Below, piece after piece: positions 11,179 to 17,010 of a stretch of DNA of 22,844 bases. The stretch spans positions 1-22,844 of the IMG/VR virus record IMGVR_UViG_3300030002_000116. One strand, written 5' to 3'. The notes beneath the pieces are model-generated. The model had not been told where the DNA came from. It searched no databases and saw only the letters and a list, made by a program, of their open reading frames with translations. The DNA is from a virus. The translations under genes and the position numbers were made by a program. Within the stretch, counting starts at the first letter, position 1. The number at the start of each line of letters is the position of its first letter.

Positions 11179-11205
11179 GAGATAGTTCACTAACGACTTA
11201 AAGGG
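11179..11205. repeat. 27-bp inverted repeat, left copy (right copy 11528-11554)
   Basis: This copy and the reverse complement of 11528-11554 share AGATAGTTC and ACTTAAAGGG exactly, flanking a 7-nt variable centre with three matches. The two copies face each other across the gene at 11221-11514. Each touches a promoter: this one abuts the -35 of the promoter at 11151-11178, and the other covers the start of the promoter at 11560-11588. They are candidate operators, or pairing 5' and 3' untranslated ends of one mRNA. Confidence 0.75.
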
Positions 11206-11220
11206 ATTTAATTATTTTAA

Positions 11221-11514
11221 TTACTTAACTTCTTCTGGAACTGTTTTAACATTTGCTTCATCTAATAGATAAAATTTTTTTAATTCACGAAGCATAAAAA
11301 ACGCTTCATCCCATCTAGTTTTTCCAGGTTCATTTGGTTTTGGTATTTGTCTTTGTGTTGAAATATAATTTGCTAGTTGACGTTCTAAGATGTTTATCAT
11401 TCCTTTAACATCATAAGACATCATCATAGTTGTTGTCTTTCCATCTTGGCTTATTTCTTTTTTAAAAGTAGGAACTTCTAAAACGATTGTTGCTTGTCTT
11501 GTAGACTTAATCAT
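11221..11514 (-). CDS. Hypothetical protein flanked by inverted repeats, 97 aa
   Basis: The 97-residue protein starts MIKSTRQATIVLEVPTFKKE and continues with MMMSYDVKGMINILERQLAN and TRWDEAFFMLRELKKFYLLD. It predicts as a strand-rich beginning followed by two helices. It is the first gene of the leftward half, under the promoter at 11560-11588, so it is probably expressed early. The 27-bp inverted repeats on both sides and the small helical build would suit an autoregulator, but no DNA-binding motif is clear. Family unknown. Confidence 0.7.
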   Translation of the reverse strand: MIKSTRQATIVLEVPTFKKEISQDGKTTTMMMSYDVKGMINILERQLANYISTQRQIPKPNEPGKTRWDEAFFMLRELKKFYLLDEANVKTVPEEVK

Positions 11515-11559
11515 ATATTTTTATTTTCCCTTTAAGTTGTCAACGAACTATCTGAAGTA

Positions 11560-11588
11560 AGTATACCAAAAATAAATACACCTGTCAA
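11560..11588 (-). promoter_or_regulatory. Strong leftward sigma-70 promoter
   Basis: On the minus strand a perfect TTGACA (11588-11583) and TATACT (11565-11560) are separated by 17 bp. The expected start near 11553 falls at the first bases of the 27-bp repeat (AGATAGTTC...), so the transcript would begin with that repeat. Drives the gene at 11221-11514 and perhaps the whole leftward half. Confidence 0.8.
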
Positions 11589-11615
11589 TACCCTATAAAC
11601 ATTGGTTTATATTAG

Positions 11616-11624
11616 TTATCCACC
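11616..11624 (+). other. DnaA-box-like site
   Basis: TTATCCACC matches the DnaA consensus TTATCCACA at 8 of 9 positions and lies between the divergent promoters. A perfect copy lies at 9567-9575. One site alone is weak evidence. Confidence 0.3.
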
Positions 11625-11649
11625 GTTGAATTATGTCAATAAAAATGAA

Positions 11650-11678
11650 TTGAATAATGTTTTGGTATATGTTATACT
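11650..11678 (+). promoter_or_regulatory. Rightward sigma-70-like promoter
   Basis: TTGAAT (11650-11655) and TATACT (11673-11678) are separated by 17 bp. Transcription would start near 11685 and read into the terminator at 11756-11786 and then the rightward tRNA and head genes. It diverges from the promoter at 11560-11588. Confidence 0.65.
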
Positions 11679-11755
11679 TAATTTGAAGTTGATTAATTCA
11701 GTATACTAATTAGCCAATGAATAAAAAATATAAATAACATTGTAAGCCTATTTGT

Positions 11756-11786
11756 CCTAGAAGAAATAATATAACTCTAGGTTTTT
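11756..11786 (+). terminator. Intrinsic terminator or attenuator
   Basis: CCTAGA (11756-11761) pairs with TCTAGG (11775-11780) and is followed directly by six T. It lies only about 100 nt after the rightward promoter and before all rightward genes, so it would either release a short RNA or act as an attenuator that needs antitermination. The short leader holds a six-codon frame (MNKKYK). Confidence 0.55.
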
Positions 11787-11798
11787 TGGCATTATAGA

Positions 11799-11895
11799 TA
11801 TGGAAGAAGAACAGGAATGGGAAGATTGGTCTGAACTTGATGACGAATCTAAAACATCAGAAGAAATTGAAAAAGCTTTTAAAAAAACTAAATAA
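11799..11895 (+). pseudogene. Small acidic ORF interrupted by a +1 frameshift at GGGG
   Basis: ATG at 11799 opens MEEEQEW and then meets a run of four G near 11818. In the given sequence the frame closes after 11 codons. With three G it continues smoothly as EDWSELDDESKTSEEIEKAF, then KKTK and TAA at 11893-11895, giving a 31-residue acidic helical peptide. The joined reading has normal codon use. This is a sequencing error, a recent mutation or a programmed frameshift. Confidence 0.4.
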
Positions 11896-11896
11896 T

Positions 11897-11969
11897 GTGG
11901 GTGTAATGTTTAACGGTAGCATATCTGCCTTCCAAGCAGGGTGAAGGAGTTCGAATCCCCTTATCCACA
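11897..11969 (+). tRNA. tRNA-Gly (anticodon UCC)
   Basis: Acceptor GTGGGTG/TATCCAC, D-arm ATGT...GCAT, anticodon arm TCTGC-CTTCCAA-GCAGG giving UCC, T-loop TTCGAAT, discriminator A. First tRNA of the rightward array. Confidence 0.92.
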
Positions 11970-11977
11970 CAAATTCT

Positions 11978-12262
11978 ATGAAATTACCTAAAGAAATTAA
12001 GATTGGCGGATTAGTTTATAAGATAGAAGAAAAAGATTTAAGGATAACTGAAGTAGAAAATAATTCTGGATATTGTAGAGTAAATGATGAAAAGATTGTT
12101 ATTAATTCAGAACTAACTGAAAATGTAAAAGAGTCAACATTATTACACGAAATTATAGAAGCAATTAATTTTAATCATCAATTAGAATTACCACACTCAA
12201 CTATAATGACATTAGAAGCAACTTTGTATCAAGTAATAAAAGATAATAAATTATTTAAATAA
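11978..12262 (+). CDS. Minimal metallopeptidase-like protein (HExxE), 94 aa
   Basis: The 94-residue protein starts MKLPKEIKIGGLVYKIEEKD with a strand-rich part, then the helix STLLHEIIEAINFNHQLELP and the final helix LEATLYQVIKDN. The HEIIEAI helix sits where the HExxH metal site lies in small phage zincin-like proteins of the SprT/ImmA-like kind. Here the second histidine is replaced by glutamate, so catalysis is doubtful. Such proteins are common in phage genomes and mostly uncharacterised. It lies 8 bp after tRNA-Gly and 3 bp before the next small gene. Confidence 0.7.
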   Translation: MKLPKEIKIGGLVYKIEEKDLRITEVENNSGYCRVNDEKIVINSELTENVKESTLLHEIIEAINFNHQLELPHSTIMTLEATLYQVIKDNKLFK

Positions 12263-12265
12263 TAT

Positions 12266-12373
12266 ATGAAATCAATGTTTAAAAAGGTTACTAAGGAATT
12301 AGTAAAGGATATGGAGAAGAAAGAAAAGATGTGTAAGAAATGTGGTAAGAAAAAGAGTAACTGTAAATGTTAA
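12266..12373 (+). CDS. Lysine/cysteine-rich small protein, 35 aa
   Basis: ATG at 12266 to TAA at 12371-12373 encodes MKSMFKKVTKELVKDMEKKE, then KMCKKCGKKKSNCKC. The cysteine pattern CxxC-x(7)-CxC and high lysine content suggest a tiny metal-binding, nucleic-acid-contacting peptide. It follows the previous gene by 3 bp with the usual AATATATG-type start. No family recognised. Confidence 0.55.
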   Translation: MKSMFKKVTKELVKDMEKKEKMCKKCGKKKSNCKC

Positions 12374-12409
12374 TTAATAAATAAACAAATGTTTATAAAA
12401 AATAAAAGT

Positions 12410-12500
12410 CCGTTCTAATAACGGAAAAAAGGGGAAAAATCCATTACTACGATAACGTCTAACATTAGGTAGTGTAAAAAGAAAGTATCCCCTTTCTTTA
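12410..12500 (+). ncRNA. Candidate structured RNA between genes and tRNAs
   Basis: Three nested or adjacent pairings fill this stretch. They are a hairpin CCGTT-CTAAT-AACGG (12410-12424), a long-range stem AAAGGGG (12428-12434) with CCCCTTT (12489-12495), and inside it ACTAC (12446-12450) with GTAGT (12469-12473) next to CTAA-CA-TTAG (12459-12468). An alternative hairpin AAAGAAAG/CTTTCTTT overlaps the 3' side. No open frame of note is present. No known RNA family recognised. It ends just before tRNA-Trp. Confidence 0.4.
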
Positions 12501-12501
12501 T

Positions 12502-12572
12502 GTCGGAGTGATGTAGTGGTAGCATAAATGATTCCAAATCATTTTGTCTAGGTTCGATTCCTAGTGCCGATG
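12502..12572 (+). tRNA. tRNA-Trp (anticodon CCA)
   Basis: Acceptor GTCGGAG/TGCCGAT (one A-G mismatch), D-arm ATGT...GCAT, anticodon arm AATGA-TTCCAAA-TCATT giving CCA, T-arm CTAGG-TTCGATT-CCTAG, discriminator G as expected for Trp. CCA reads UGG only, in agreement with UGA acting as a stop. Confidence 0.9.
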
Positions 12573-12576
12573 CGTA

Positions 12577-12659
12577 TGTAAGTATAGTAAAGCGGTCAAA
12601 TACGCTTGGCTGTAAACCAAGTGCTTCGGCTTCGTGGGTTCGAATCCTACTGCTTACAC
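12577..12659 (+). tRNA. tRNA-Tyr (anticodon GUA)
   Basis: Class II tRNA with acceptor TGTAAGT/GCTTACA, anticodon arm CTTGG-CTGTAAA-CCAAG giving GUA, long variable arm TGCTTCGGCTTCG and T-loop TTCGAAT. Confidence 0.9.
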
Positions 12660-12676
12660 AAATTGTTTATTGCGGT

Positions 12677-12750
12677 GTGGATATAGTTCAATGATAGAAC
12701 AACCGTTTGTGAAGCGGAGAATGTGAGTTTGATTCTCACTATTCACCCCA
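12677..12750 (+). tRNA. tRNA-His (anticodon GUG), with encoded CCA
   Basis: Perfect acceptor GTGGATA/TATTCAC (one G-U), D-arm GTTC...GAAC, anticodon loop TTGTGAA giving GUG, and a TTTGATT T-loop. Discriminator C, typical of tRNA-His, is followed by CCA. The genome has T, not G, at position -1, so G-1 would have to be added after transcription. Confidence 0.9.
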
Positions 12751-12764
12751 TAGTAAATAAAAAT

Positions 12765-12836
12765 AGCGGGGTAGGGTAGAGGTCACCCGACAGGCTAATA
12801 ATCTGTATTACATTGGTTCGAATCCAATCTCCGCCA
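12765..12836 (+). tRNA. tRNA with anticodon AAU (Ile-type), unusual
   Basis: Acceptor AGCGGGG/CTCCGCC pairs at six of seven positions (A1-C72 mismatch). D-arm GGGT...ACCC, anticodon arm ACAGG-CTAATAA-TCTGT giving AAU, T-arm ATTGG-TTCGAAT-CCAAT, discriminator A. AAU would read AUU. Bacteria rarely keep A at position 34 outside tRNA-Arg(ACG), so decoding or identity is uncertain. Confidence 0.75.
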
Positions 12837-12855
12837 CAGTTATAAAGTTTCGATT

Positions 12856-12927
12856 CAGGGATTGATATAATGGCTATTATATGTGCTTTGGAAGCATAAA
12901 AAGTTGGTTCAATTCCAGCACCCCTGA
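12856..12927 (+). tRNA. tRNA-Pro (anticodon UGG)
   Basis: Acceptor CAGGGAT/ACCCCTG (one mismatch), anticodon arm TGTGC-TTTGGAA-GCATA giving UGG, T-arm GTTGG-TTCAATT-CCAGC, discriminator A. Confidence 0.88.
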
Positions 12928-12931
12928 CATT

Positions 12932-13003
12932 CATCTATTGGCGAAGTGGAAACGCTGCTGTCCGCAAAACAGAGATGCGTTGGTTCGATTCCAACATAGA
13001 TGT
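12932..13003 (+). tRNA. tRNA-Cys (anticodon GCA)
   Basis: Perfect acceptor CATCTAT/ATAGATG, D-arm GCG...CGC, anticodon loop CCGCAAA giving GCA, T-arm GTTGG-TTCGATT-CCAAC. Discriminator U as expected for Cys. Confidence 0.92.
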
Positions 13004-13011
13004 CAAATAAT

Positions 13012-13084
13012 GGGCGATAATGTTCCAAGGTAGGCGAAAATCATTTGCGATGAATTTGGGTGGGTTCGATTCCCACATTGTCCA
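13012..13084 (+). tRNA. tRNA-Ala (anticodon UGC)
   Basis: Acceptor GGGCGAT/ATTGTCC contains the G3-U70 pair that defines tRNA-Ala. Anticodon arm AATCA-TTTGCGA-TGAAT gives UGC; T-arm GTGGG-TTCGATT-CCCAC; discriminator A. D-arm and anticodon stems are weak. Confidence 0.82.
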
Positions 13085-13192
13085 CACCAAGAAAATATGA
13101 AATGCTAAAGAGAAAGATGACGAATGCTTGACCAGCTCCATCTACACAGTATCAAGGTAAAGCTAATAATTAACTTTTATGTCTGGTTAAAT

Positions 13193-13324
13193 ATGAAATT
13201 CAAATCTAGAAACAAACATAATAGAAATCTTAGCATTAAGTATAAGTGTAAGATGAATAAGGTTTATAAATTATTACAGGAACGTAAGGTAGAGTTAAGG
13301 GCTATAAAGGTATTCGATTACTAA
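13193..13324 (+). CDS. Hypothetical basic small protein, 43 aa
   Basis: ATG at 13193 (context TTAAATATG) to TAA at 13322-13324 encodes MKFKSRNKHNRNLSIKYKCK, then MNKVYKLLQERKVELRAIKV and FDY. It is extremely basic at the start, then helical, as expected of a small nucleic-acid-binding peptide. Its last 26 bp overlap the tRNA-like element at 13299-13360, which lowers confidence in one or the other. The preceding 108 bp after tRNA-Ala hold only very short frames. Confidence 0.4.
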   Translation: MKFKSRNKHNRNLSIKYKCKMNKVYKLLQERKVELRAIKVFDY

Positions 13325-13360
13325 TATAGTAAGACCAGAGTTCAATTCTCTGATAGTCCA
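13299..13360 (+). tRNA. tRNA-like element lacking a D-arm
   Basis: Acceptor GGGCTAT/ATAGTCC (seven pairs, one G-U), T-arm CAGAG-TTCAATT-CTCTG and discriminator A are perfect. Only 30 nt lie between acceptor and T-arm, enough for one hairpin (TTAC-TAATATA-GTAA) but not for both D- and anticodon arms. That loop has no U33 before its putative anticodon. Total 62 nt. It may be a decayed tRNA, an internally deleted one or a mimic recognised by tRNA enzymes. Confidence 0.5.
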
Positions 13361-13378
13361 CAAACAACAATATATAAC

Positions 13379-13426
13379 CAGCGAACGCTGAAGAAGTAAT
13401 AAAAGTTACTTAGGGGAGAAATCCCC
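13379..13426 (+). ncRNA. Three tandem hairpins before tRNA-Thr
   Basis: Three perfect hairpins follow one another almost without spacer: CAGC-GAAC-GCTG (13379-13390), AAGTAA-TAAAAG-TTACTT (13394-13411) and GGGGA-GAAA-TCCCC (13413-13426). No U-run follows, so termination is not implied. They lie 4 bp before tRNA-Thr and may guide processing of the tRNA transcript or form a small RNA. Confidence 0.45.
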
Positions 13427-13430
13427 AACT

Positions 13431-13503
13431 GCCGTCTTAGCTCAATTGGTTGAGCATTCGCCTTGTAAGCGAAAGGTTGAAGGTTCGATTCTTTCAGTCG
13501 GCA
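13431..13503 (+). tRNA. tRNA-Thr (anticodon UGU)
   Basis: Acceptor GCCGTCT/AGTCGGC, D-arm GCTC...GAGC, anticodon arm TTCGC-CTTGTAA-GCGAA giving UGU, T-arm GAAGG-TTCGATT-CTTTC, discriminator A. Last tRNA of the rightward array. Confidence 0.94.
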
Positions 13504-13506
13504 CAT

Positions 13507-13668
13507 ATGAAGAATAAAAACACAGATAAGAGATTTATCGTAAGAAAATATATAATGGCTCAATCCGCAGCCGATGCTATCAAAAAAGATAAGTTAGCAC
13601 CGGTCTTTGACGTATGGGTGGATGATGATTTTAAAAGAGATAATGAAATAGGATTTATTTGTAAGTAA
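13507..13668 (+). CDS. Small DpnD/PcfM-like protein, 53 aa
   Basis: ATG at 13507, 3 bp after tRNA-Thr (context CACATATG), opens MKNKNTDKRFIVRKYIMAQS, then AADAIKKDKLAPVFDVWVDD. A strand 'RFIVRKYIMAQSAADAIKKD' followed by an acidic region matches the same small fold as the gene at 469-630. An in-frame ATG at 13450 lies inside the tRNA and is rejected. Role unknown. Confidence 0.6.
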   Translation: MKNKNTDKRFIVRKYIMAQSAADAIKKDKLAPVFDVWVDDDFKRDNEIGFICK

Positions 13669-13672
13669 AAAT

Positions 13673-13816
13673 ATGGAAAATAAATGGGAAATAGTAGATG
13701 GACATAAGTATGGTAAATGGAGTGACATTAATCCTGATGACTATATCTATCTTGAGAAACACGTAGGTGGCTCAACATTTTATCGTAGAATAAATAAGCA
13801 AGTAGTAAATGATTAA
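13673..13816 (+). CDS. Hypothetical protein, 47 aa
   Basis: ATG at 13673 (AAAATATG) to TAA at 13814-13816 encodes MENKWEIVDGHKYGKWSDIN, then PDDYIYLEKHVGGSTFYRRI. It is a small mixed protein with several aromatics. It lies 4 bp after the previous gene and 14 bp before the small terminase, in the same transcript. No family recognised. Confidence 0.6.
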   Translation: MENKWEIVDGHKYGKWSDINPDDYIYLEKHVGGSTFYRRINKQVVND

Positions 13817-13830
13817 ATATTAGATTAAAT

Positions 13831-14181
13831 ATGGAAGAACATAAAATAACAACTGAAAAACAACTACCAATCAGCAAAGTTCCTGTTCAGTTACAACCTT
13901 GGATGTTTAAGAAAGGTCAAAGCGGTAATCCTGCTGGTAGACCAAAAGGAATGACATTAAAAGAATATTGTAGAGATTTTTTATCTAAACAAACAGACGA
14001 AGAAAGAGCAACATTTTTAGAAGGATTAGATAAGGAAACAATTTGGAAGATGGCTGAAGGTAGTCCTGAAACAAAAACAGATTTAACTACATTAGGTAAA
14101 GCATTACCAACGCCACTATTATATGGTATATTCGATAACGACAGCAACAAAGAAAATAGCAGCACTGAAAAAGAAGATTAG
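13831..14181 (+). CDS. terS: Terminase small subunit (candidate)
   Basis: The 116-residue protein contains LQPWMFKKGQSGNPAGRPKG (about 22-41). The 'KGQSGNPAGRPKG' block is the basic motif of the DUF5681-type region found in many phage small terminases. A helical middle (EYCRDFLSKQTDEERATFLE) and a short acidic tail follow. Small terminases recognise the packaging site and regulate the large subunit. Position directly before, and overlapping, the large terminase gene supports the role. It is short for a small terminase, and the DNA-binding part rests on the one motif. Confidence 0.75.
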   Translation: MEEHKITTEKQLPISKVPVQLQPWMFKKGQSGNPAGRPKGMTLKEYCRDFLSKQTDEERATFLEGLDKETIWKMAEGSPETKTDLTTLGKALPTPLLYGIFDNDSNKENSSTEKED

Positions 14182-15304
14182 AGCAGTCGCTGGTGGAACA
14201 TCCGCCAGTAAAACTATATCTATATTATGTTATTTAATTGATTTAGCACAAAGAGATGAAGTTCCAACACTTACCAGTGTAGTAGCAGAATCTATTCCAC
14301 ATTTAAAGCGTGGTGCTATGAGAGATTTTAAAAACATATTACAAGGTCACGGATATTGGGATGATTCTAGATGGAATATTACTGATTCAATCTATACATT
14401 TGAAACAGGAAGTAAGATAGAGTTCTTTAGCACTGATGATGGAGATAAATTAAGGGGTTCAAGACGTGATAGACTATTTATTAATGAAGCAAACAATACA
14501 ACATTAAATGCTTTTGACCAATTAGAAGTTAGAACAAAAGAGTTTGTATTCCTTGATTGGAATCCATCTAATGAGTTCTATTTCTATACTGATATTTTAG
14601 GAGTAAGAAATGATGTAGAATTTATCACATTGACATATAAGGATAATGAAGCGTTAAGTCCTGAAATTGTATCATCTATTGAAGCACGTAAGAATAACGT
14701 AAGGTGGTGGCAAGTATACGGTCTAGGACTACTTGGAGAAGCTGAAGGTAGAATCTATAAGGGGTGGCAAATGATTGACAGTATACCACACGAAGCAAGA
14801 CTTGAAAGATATGGAATTGACTTTGGATATACTAATGACCCAACAGTAATTGTTGCTCTATACAAATATAACGATGGATTCATAATTGATGAAGTTTGTT
14901 ATCAAAAGGAAATGAGTAATAAGATGATTGCTGATACATTAAAGAATTTAGAAAGAGCATTAGTAATTGCTGATTCAGCAGAACCAAAGAGTATAGCAGA
15001 AATTAAAGATTATGGATTAAATATATTGGGAGCAGAAAAGGGTCAAGGTAGTGTATATCAAGGTATACAATATGTTCAAGACCAGAAGATAAGTTTAACA
15101 AAGACAAGCACTAAAACAAAGAAAGCTTACGATAACTATTTCTTTTTAAAGGATAAACAAACAGATAAATATATTAATGAGCCAGATGATTCAATTCACG
15201 AATGGTCTAACTCTATGGATGCTATAAGATACGCCTTTAGTTCTTATAAACCAAAAAGAGATAGTATATTTGATAAGGCACAACCTGTTAAGAAATTTAG
15301 ATAA
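14123..15304 (+). CDS. terL: Terminase large subunit
   Basis: The 393-residue ATPase-nuclease packages DNA into the prohead. The ATPase has Walker A GGTSASKT (24-31) after IRAVA, and Walker B RLFINEA (117-123) with catalytic E122. The nuclease domain shows the three acidic motifs: GIDFGYTNDP with D233, VIADSAEPKSI with D284, and SNSMDAIRYAF with D366. The start at 14123 (context ATTATATG) overlaps the small terminase by 59 bp in another frame. No later ATG precedes Walker A, so this start is needed. Length and motif order are those of a complete protein. Confidence 0.95.
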   Translation: MVYSITTATKKIAALKKKIRAVAGGTSASKTISILCYLIDLAQRDEVPTLTSVVAESIPHLKRGAMRDFKNILQGHGYWDDSRWNITDSIYTFETGSKIEFFSTDDGDKLRGSRRDRLFINEANNTTLNAFDQLEVRTKEFVFLDWNPSNEFYFYTDILGVRNDVEFITLTYKDNEALSPEIVSSIEARKNNVRWWQVYGLGLLGEAEGRIYKGWQMIDSIPHEARLERYGIDFGYTNDPTVIVALYKYNDGFIIDEVCYQKEMSNKMIADTLKNLERALVIADSAEPKSIAEIKDYGLNILGAEKGQGSVYQGIQYVQDQKISLTKTSTKTKKAYDNYFFLKDKQTDKYINEPDDSIHEWSNSMDAIRYAFSSYKPKRDSIFDKAQPVKKFR

Positions 15305-15308
15305 TAAT

Positions 15309-17009
15309 ATGGATAATAAAAAAATAAGTGAATTAGTTGCTGATATTATAGAAGATTCTAAGACTTCAACATTAAAATTAGTTGAAGGTAGCAAACAAAA
15401 TAACATTCAGCCTATTCTTTTCAATCAACGTGATGTATTAAGAAAGATTAATTTCTATATTAATAACAGATACACTGAAAGAGATAACGATGCTATCTTT
15501 TGGAATATTAGTAATCATCGTATTACCCACTTTTCTAAGTTAATCAGTCCTGATACTAAAGACTTTTATCCATATGGATTAGGTCAACATAATTTCTTAC
15601 AAGCTTGGGCTTTACGTAAGAATGTTAAAGACTGGTTCGATGATGAAGCATTTTATAAAACATTAAATGATACTGGTGAAGGTCTAGCAACATATGGTTC
15701 TGAAGTATGGAAGAAATACAAAGAAGATAATAAGACCTGTGTAAAAGAATCTAAGTTAGAAAACTTATTCTTTGACCAATCAGTAGAATGGATTGAAGAT
15801 TCAAATATAGTAGAACTTCACGATTTAACTATTCACGACCTTTGGGAAAAGGATGGTGTGTGGGATAATATTACTGAAGTATTTAAAAAAGATAAGAAAG
15901 CAAAGAGATTTGAAGTATGGGAGTTCACTGGATATTTTAGTGAACAAGAAGATGAAAAACCAACTTACAAACACGTTATAGGATATGGATATGGTCAAGA
16001 TGAAATTATTCTTTGGTCTGAAGATTTAGATGAAGATGAATGTCCTTACTTAGACTTCCATTTAGGAAAGTATCGTGGCACTTGGTTAAGACAAGGTGTT
16101 GTTCAAAGATTATTTGATTTACAAGAAAGAGCAAATCAATTGATTAATCAAAACGCAGCATCAACAGAAATTTCTTCTTTATTACTATTAAAGAGTGATA
16201 AGGCAGATATGACTGGTAACGTATTAGAACAAGCAGTTAATGGTCAAATAGTTGGAGATGAATCATTACAACAAGTAGCGATTCAAAACGTTGGTTTAGC
16301 ACAGTTCATTCAAGAAATGAATATGATTAATCAACAAGCTGATAAGTTATGTCTTACACCTGAAATTGTTCAAGGTGAAGCAAGTCCAATTAATACCACA
16401 TTCCGTGGTATAGCAGTTGTAAACGCTGGTGCTGTTACAGCATTTAAGAACTTTAGACAAGACTTCTTTGAAAAGGTAGCGGACTTCTTACTAAAAGATA
16501 TCTTTCCACCATTAATGAAGAAATGGTCAAGAGAATTGATGATTGAAATGGCTGAAGATGCGGAAGATGTAGAAGCTTATGATAAAGCAGTTCTAGAATG
16601 GCTAAAGAAAGAATCAATGTTGAATGGTGAATTAGTAACACCAGAATTAGAACAAGAGTTACTAAAGAAAGTTCAAGATGGTATTTCTAGTATTGGTCGC
16701 AGAGTAGAACAGGCTGATGACTTCTTTAACTTTAAATGGGGATTTAAGATGATGGCTACTGATGAATCAGTTGATAAGTCAGCACAAAATGATGCCTATT
16801 TTAATGCCTTACAAATGATTGGAGCTAATCCTACATTAAGTGAAATTCCTTTATTCAAACAATACTTAGAAAATAATGGTATTAGTCCACATAAGATTAC
16901 ACCAGTTCAAAAGCAAGAGCTACAACAAGTAGCACAAAATGGTGGTGGTTCAATGCCCGAACCAAAACAACCTGACCAATTACTTGCTGGTGCTAAAATG
17001 ATACAATAA
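15309..17009 (+). CDS. Portal protein
   Basis: Starting at ATG 15309 (AATAATATG, 4 bp after terL) the protein has 566 residues. An ATG at 15270 inside terL is rejected. The middle contains the portal landmarks LFDLQERANQLINQNAASTE (about 273-292), the acidic region after TWLRQGVVQR, and a long helical end with coiled-coil character. The portal is the twelve-fold ring at the capsid vertex through which DNA enters; it binds terminase during packaging and the connector afterwards. Gene order terS-terL-portal-scaffold-capsid and length support this strongly. Confidence 0.88.
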   Translation: MDNKKISELVADIIEDSKTSTLKLVEGSKQNNIQPILFNQRDVLRKINFYINNRYTERDNDAIFWNISNHRITHFSKLISPDTKDFYPYGLGQHNFLQAWALRKNVKDWFDDEAFYKTLNDTGEGLATYGSEVWKKYKEDNKTCVKESKLENLFFDQSVEWIEDSNIVELHDLTIHDLWEKDGVWDNITEVFKKDKKAKRFEVWEFTGYFSEQEDEKPTYKHVIGYGYGQDEIILWSEDLDEDECPYLDFHLGKYRGTWLRQGVVQRLFDLQERANQLINQNAASTEISSLLLLKSDKADMTGNVLEQAVNGQIVGDESLQQVAIQNVGLAQFIQEMNMINQQADKLCLTPEIVQGEASPINTTFRGIAVVNAGAVTAFKNFRQDFFEKVADFLLKDIFPPLMKKWSRELMIEMAEDAEDVEAYDKAVLEWLKKESMLNGELVTPELEQELLKKVQDGISSIGRRVEQADDFFNFKWGFKMMATDESVDKSAQNDAYFNALQMIGANPTLSEIPLFKQYLENNGISPHKITPVQKQELQQVAQNGGGSMPEPKQPDQLLAGAKMIQ

Positions 17010-17010
17010 T

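Noticed and set aside
12743-13563. Minus-strand frames of 63-73 residues over the rightward tRNAs.
   Set aside because: They are T-arm translations opposite to tRNA genes and lack start context.
16453-16641. Minus-strand 62-residue frame inside the portal gene.
   Set aside because: Antisense shadow with no start context or neighbours on that strand.
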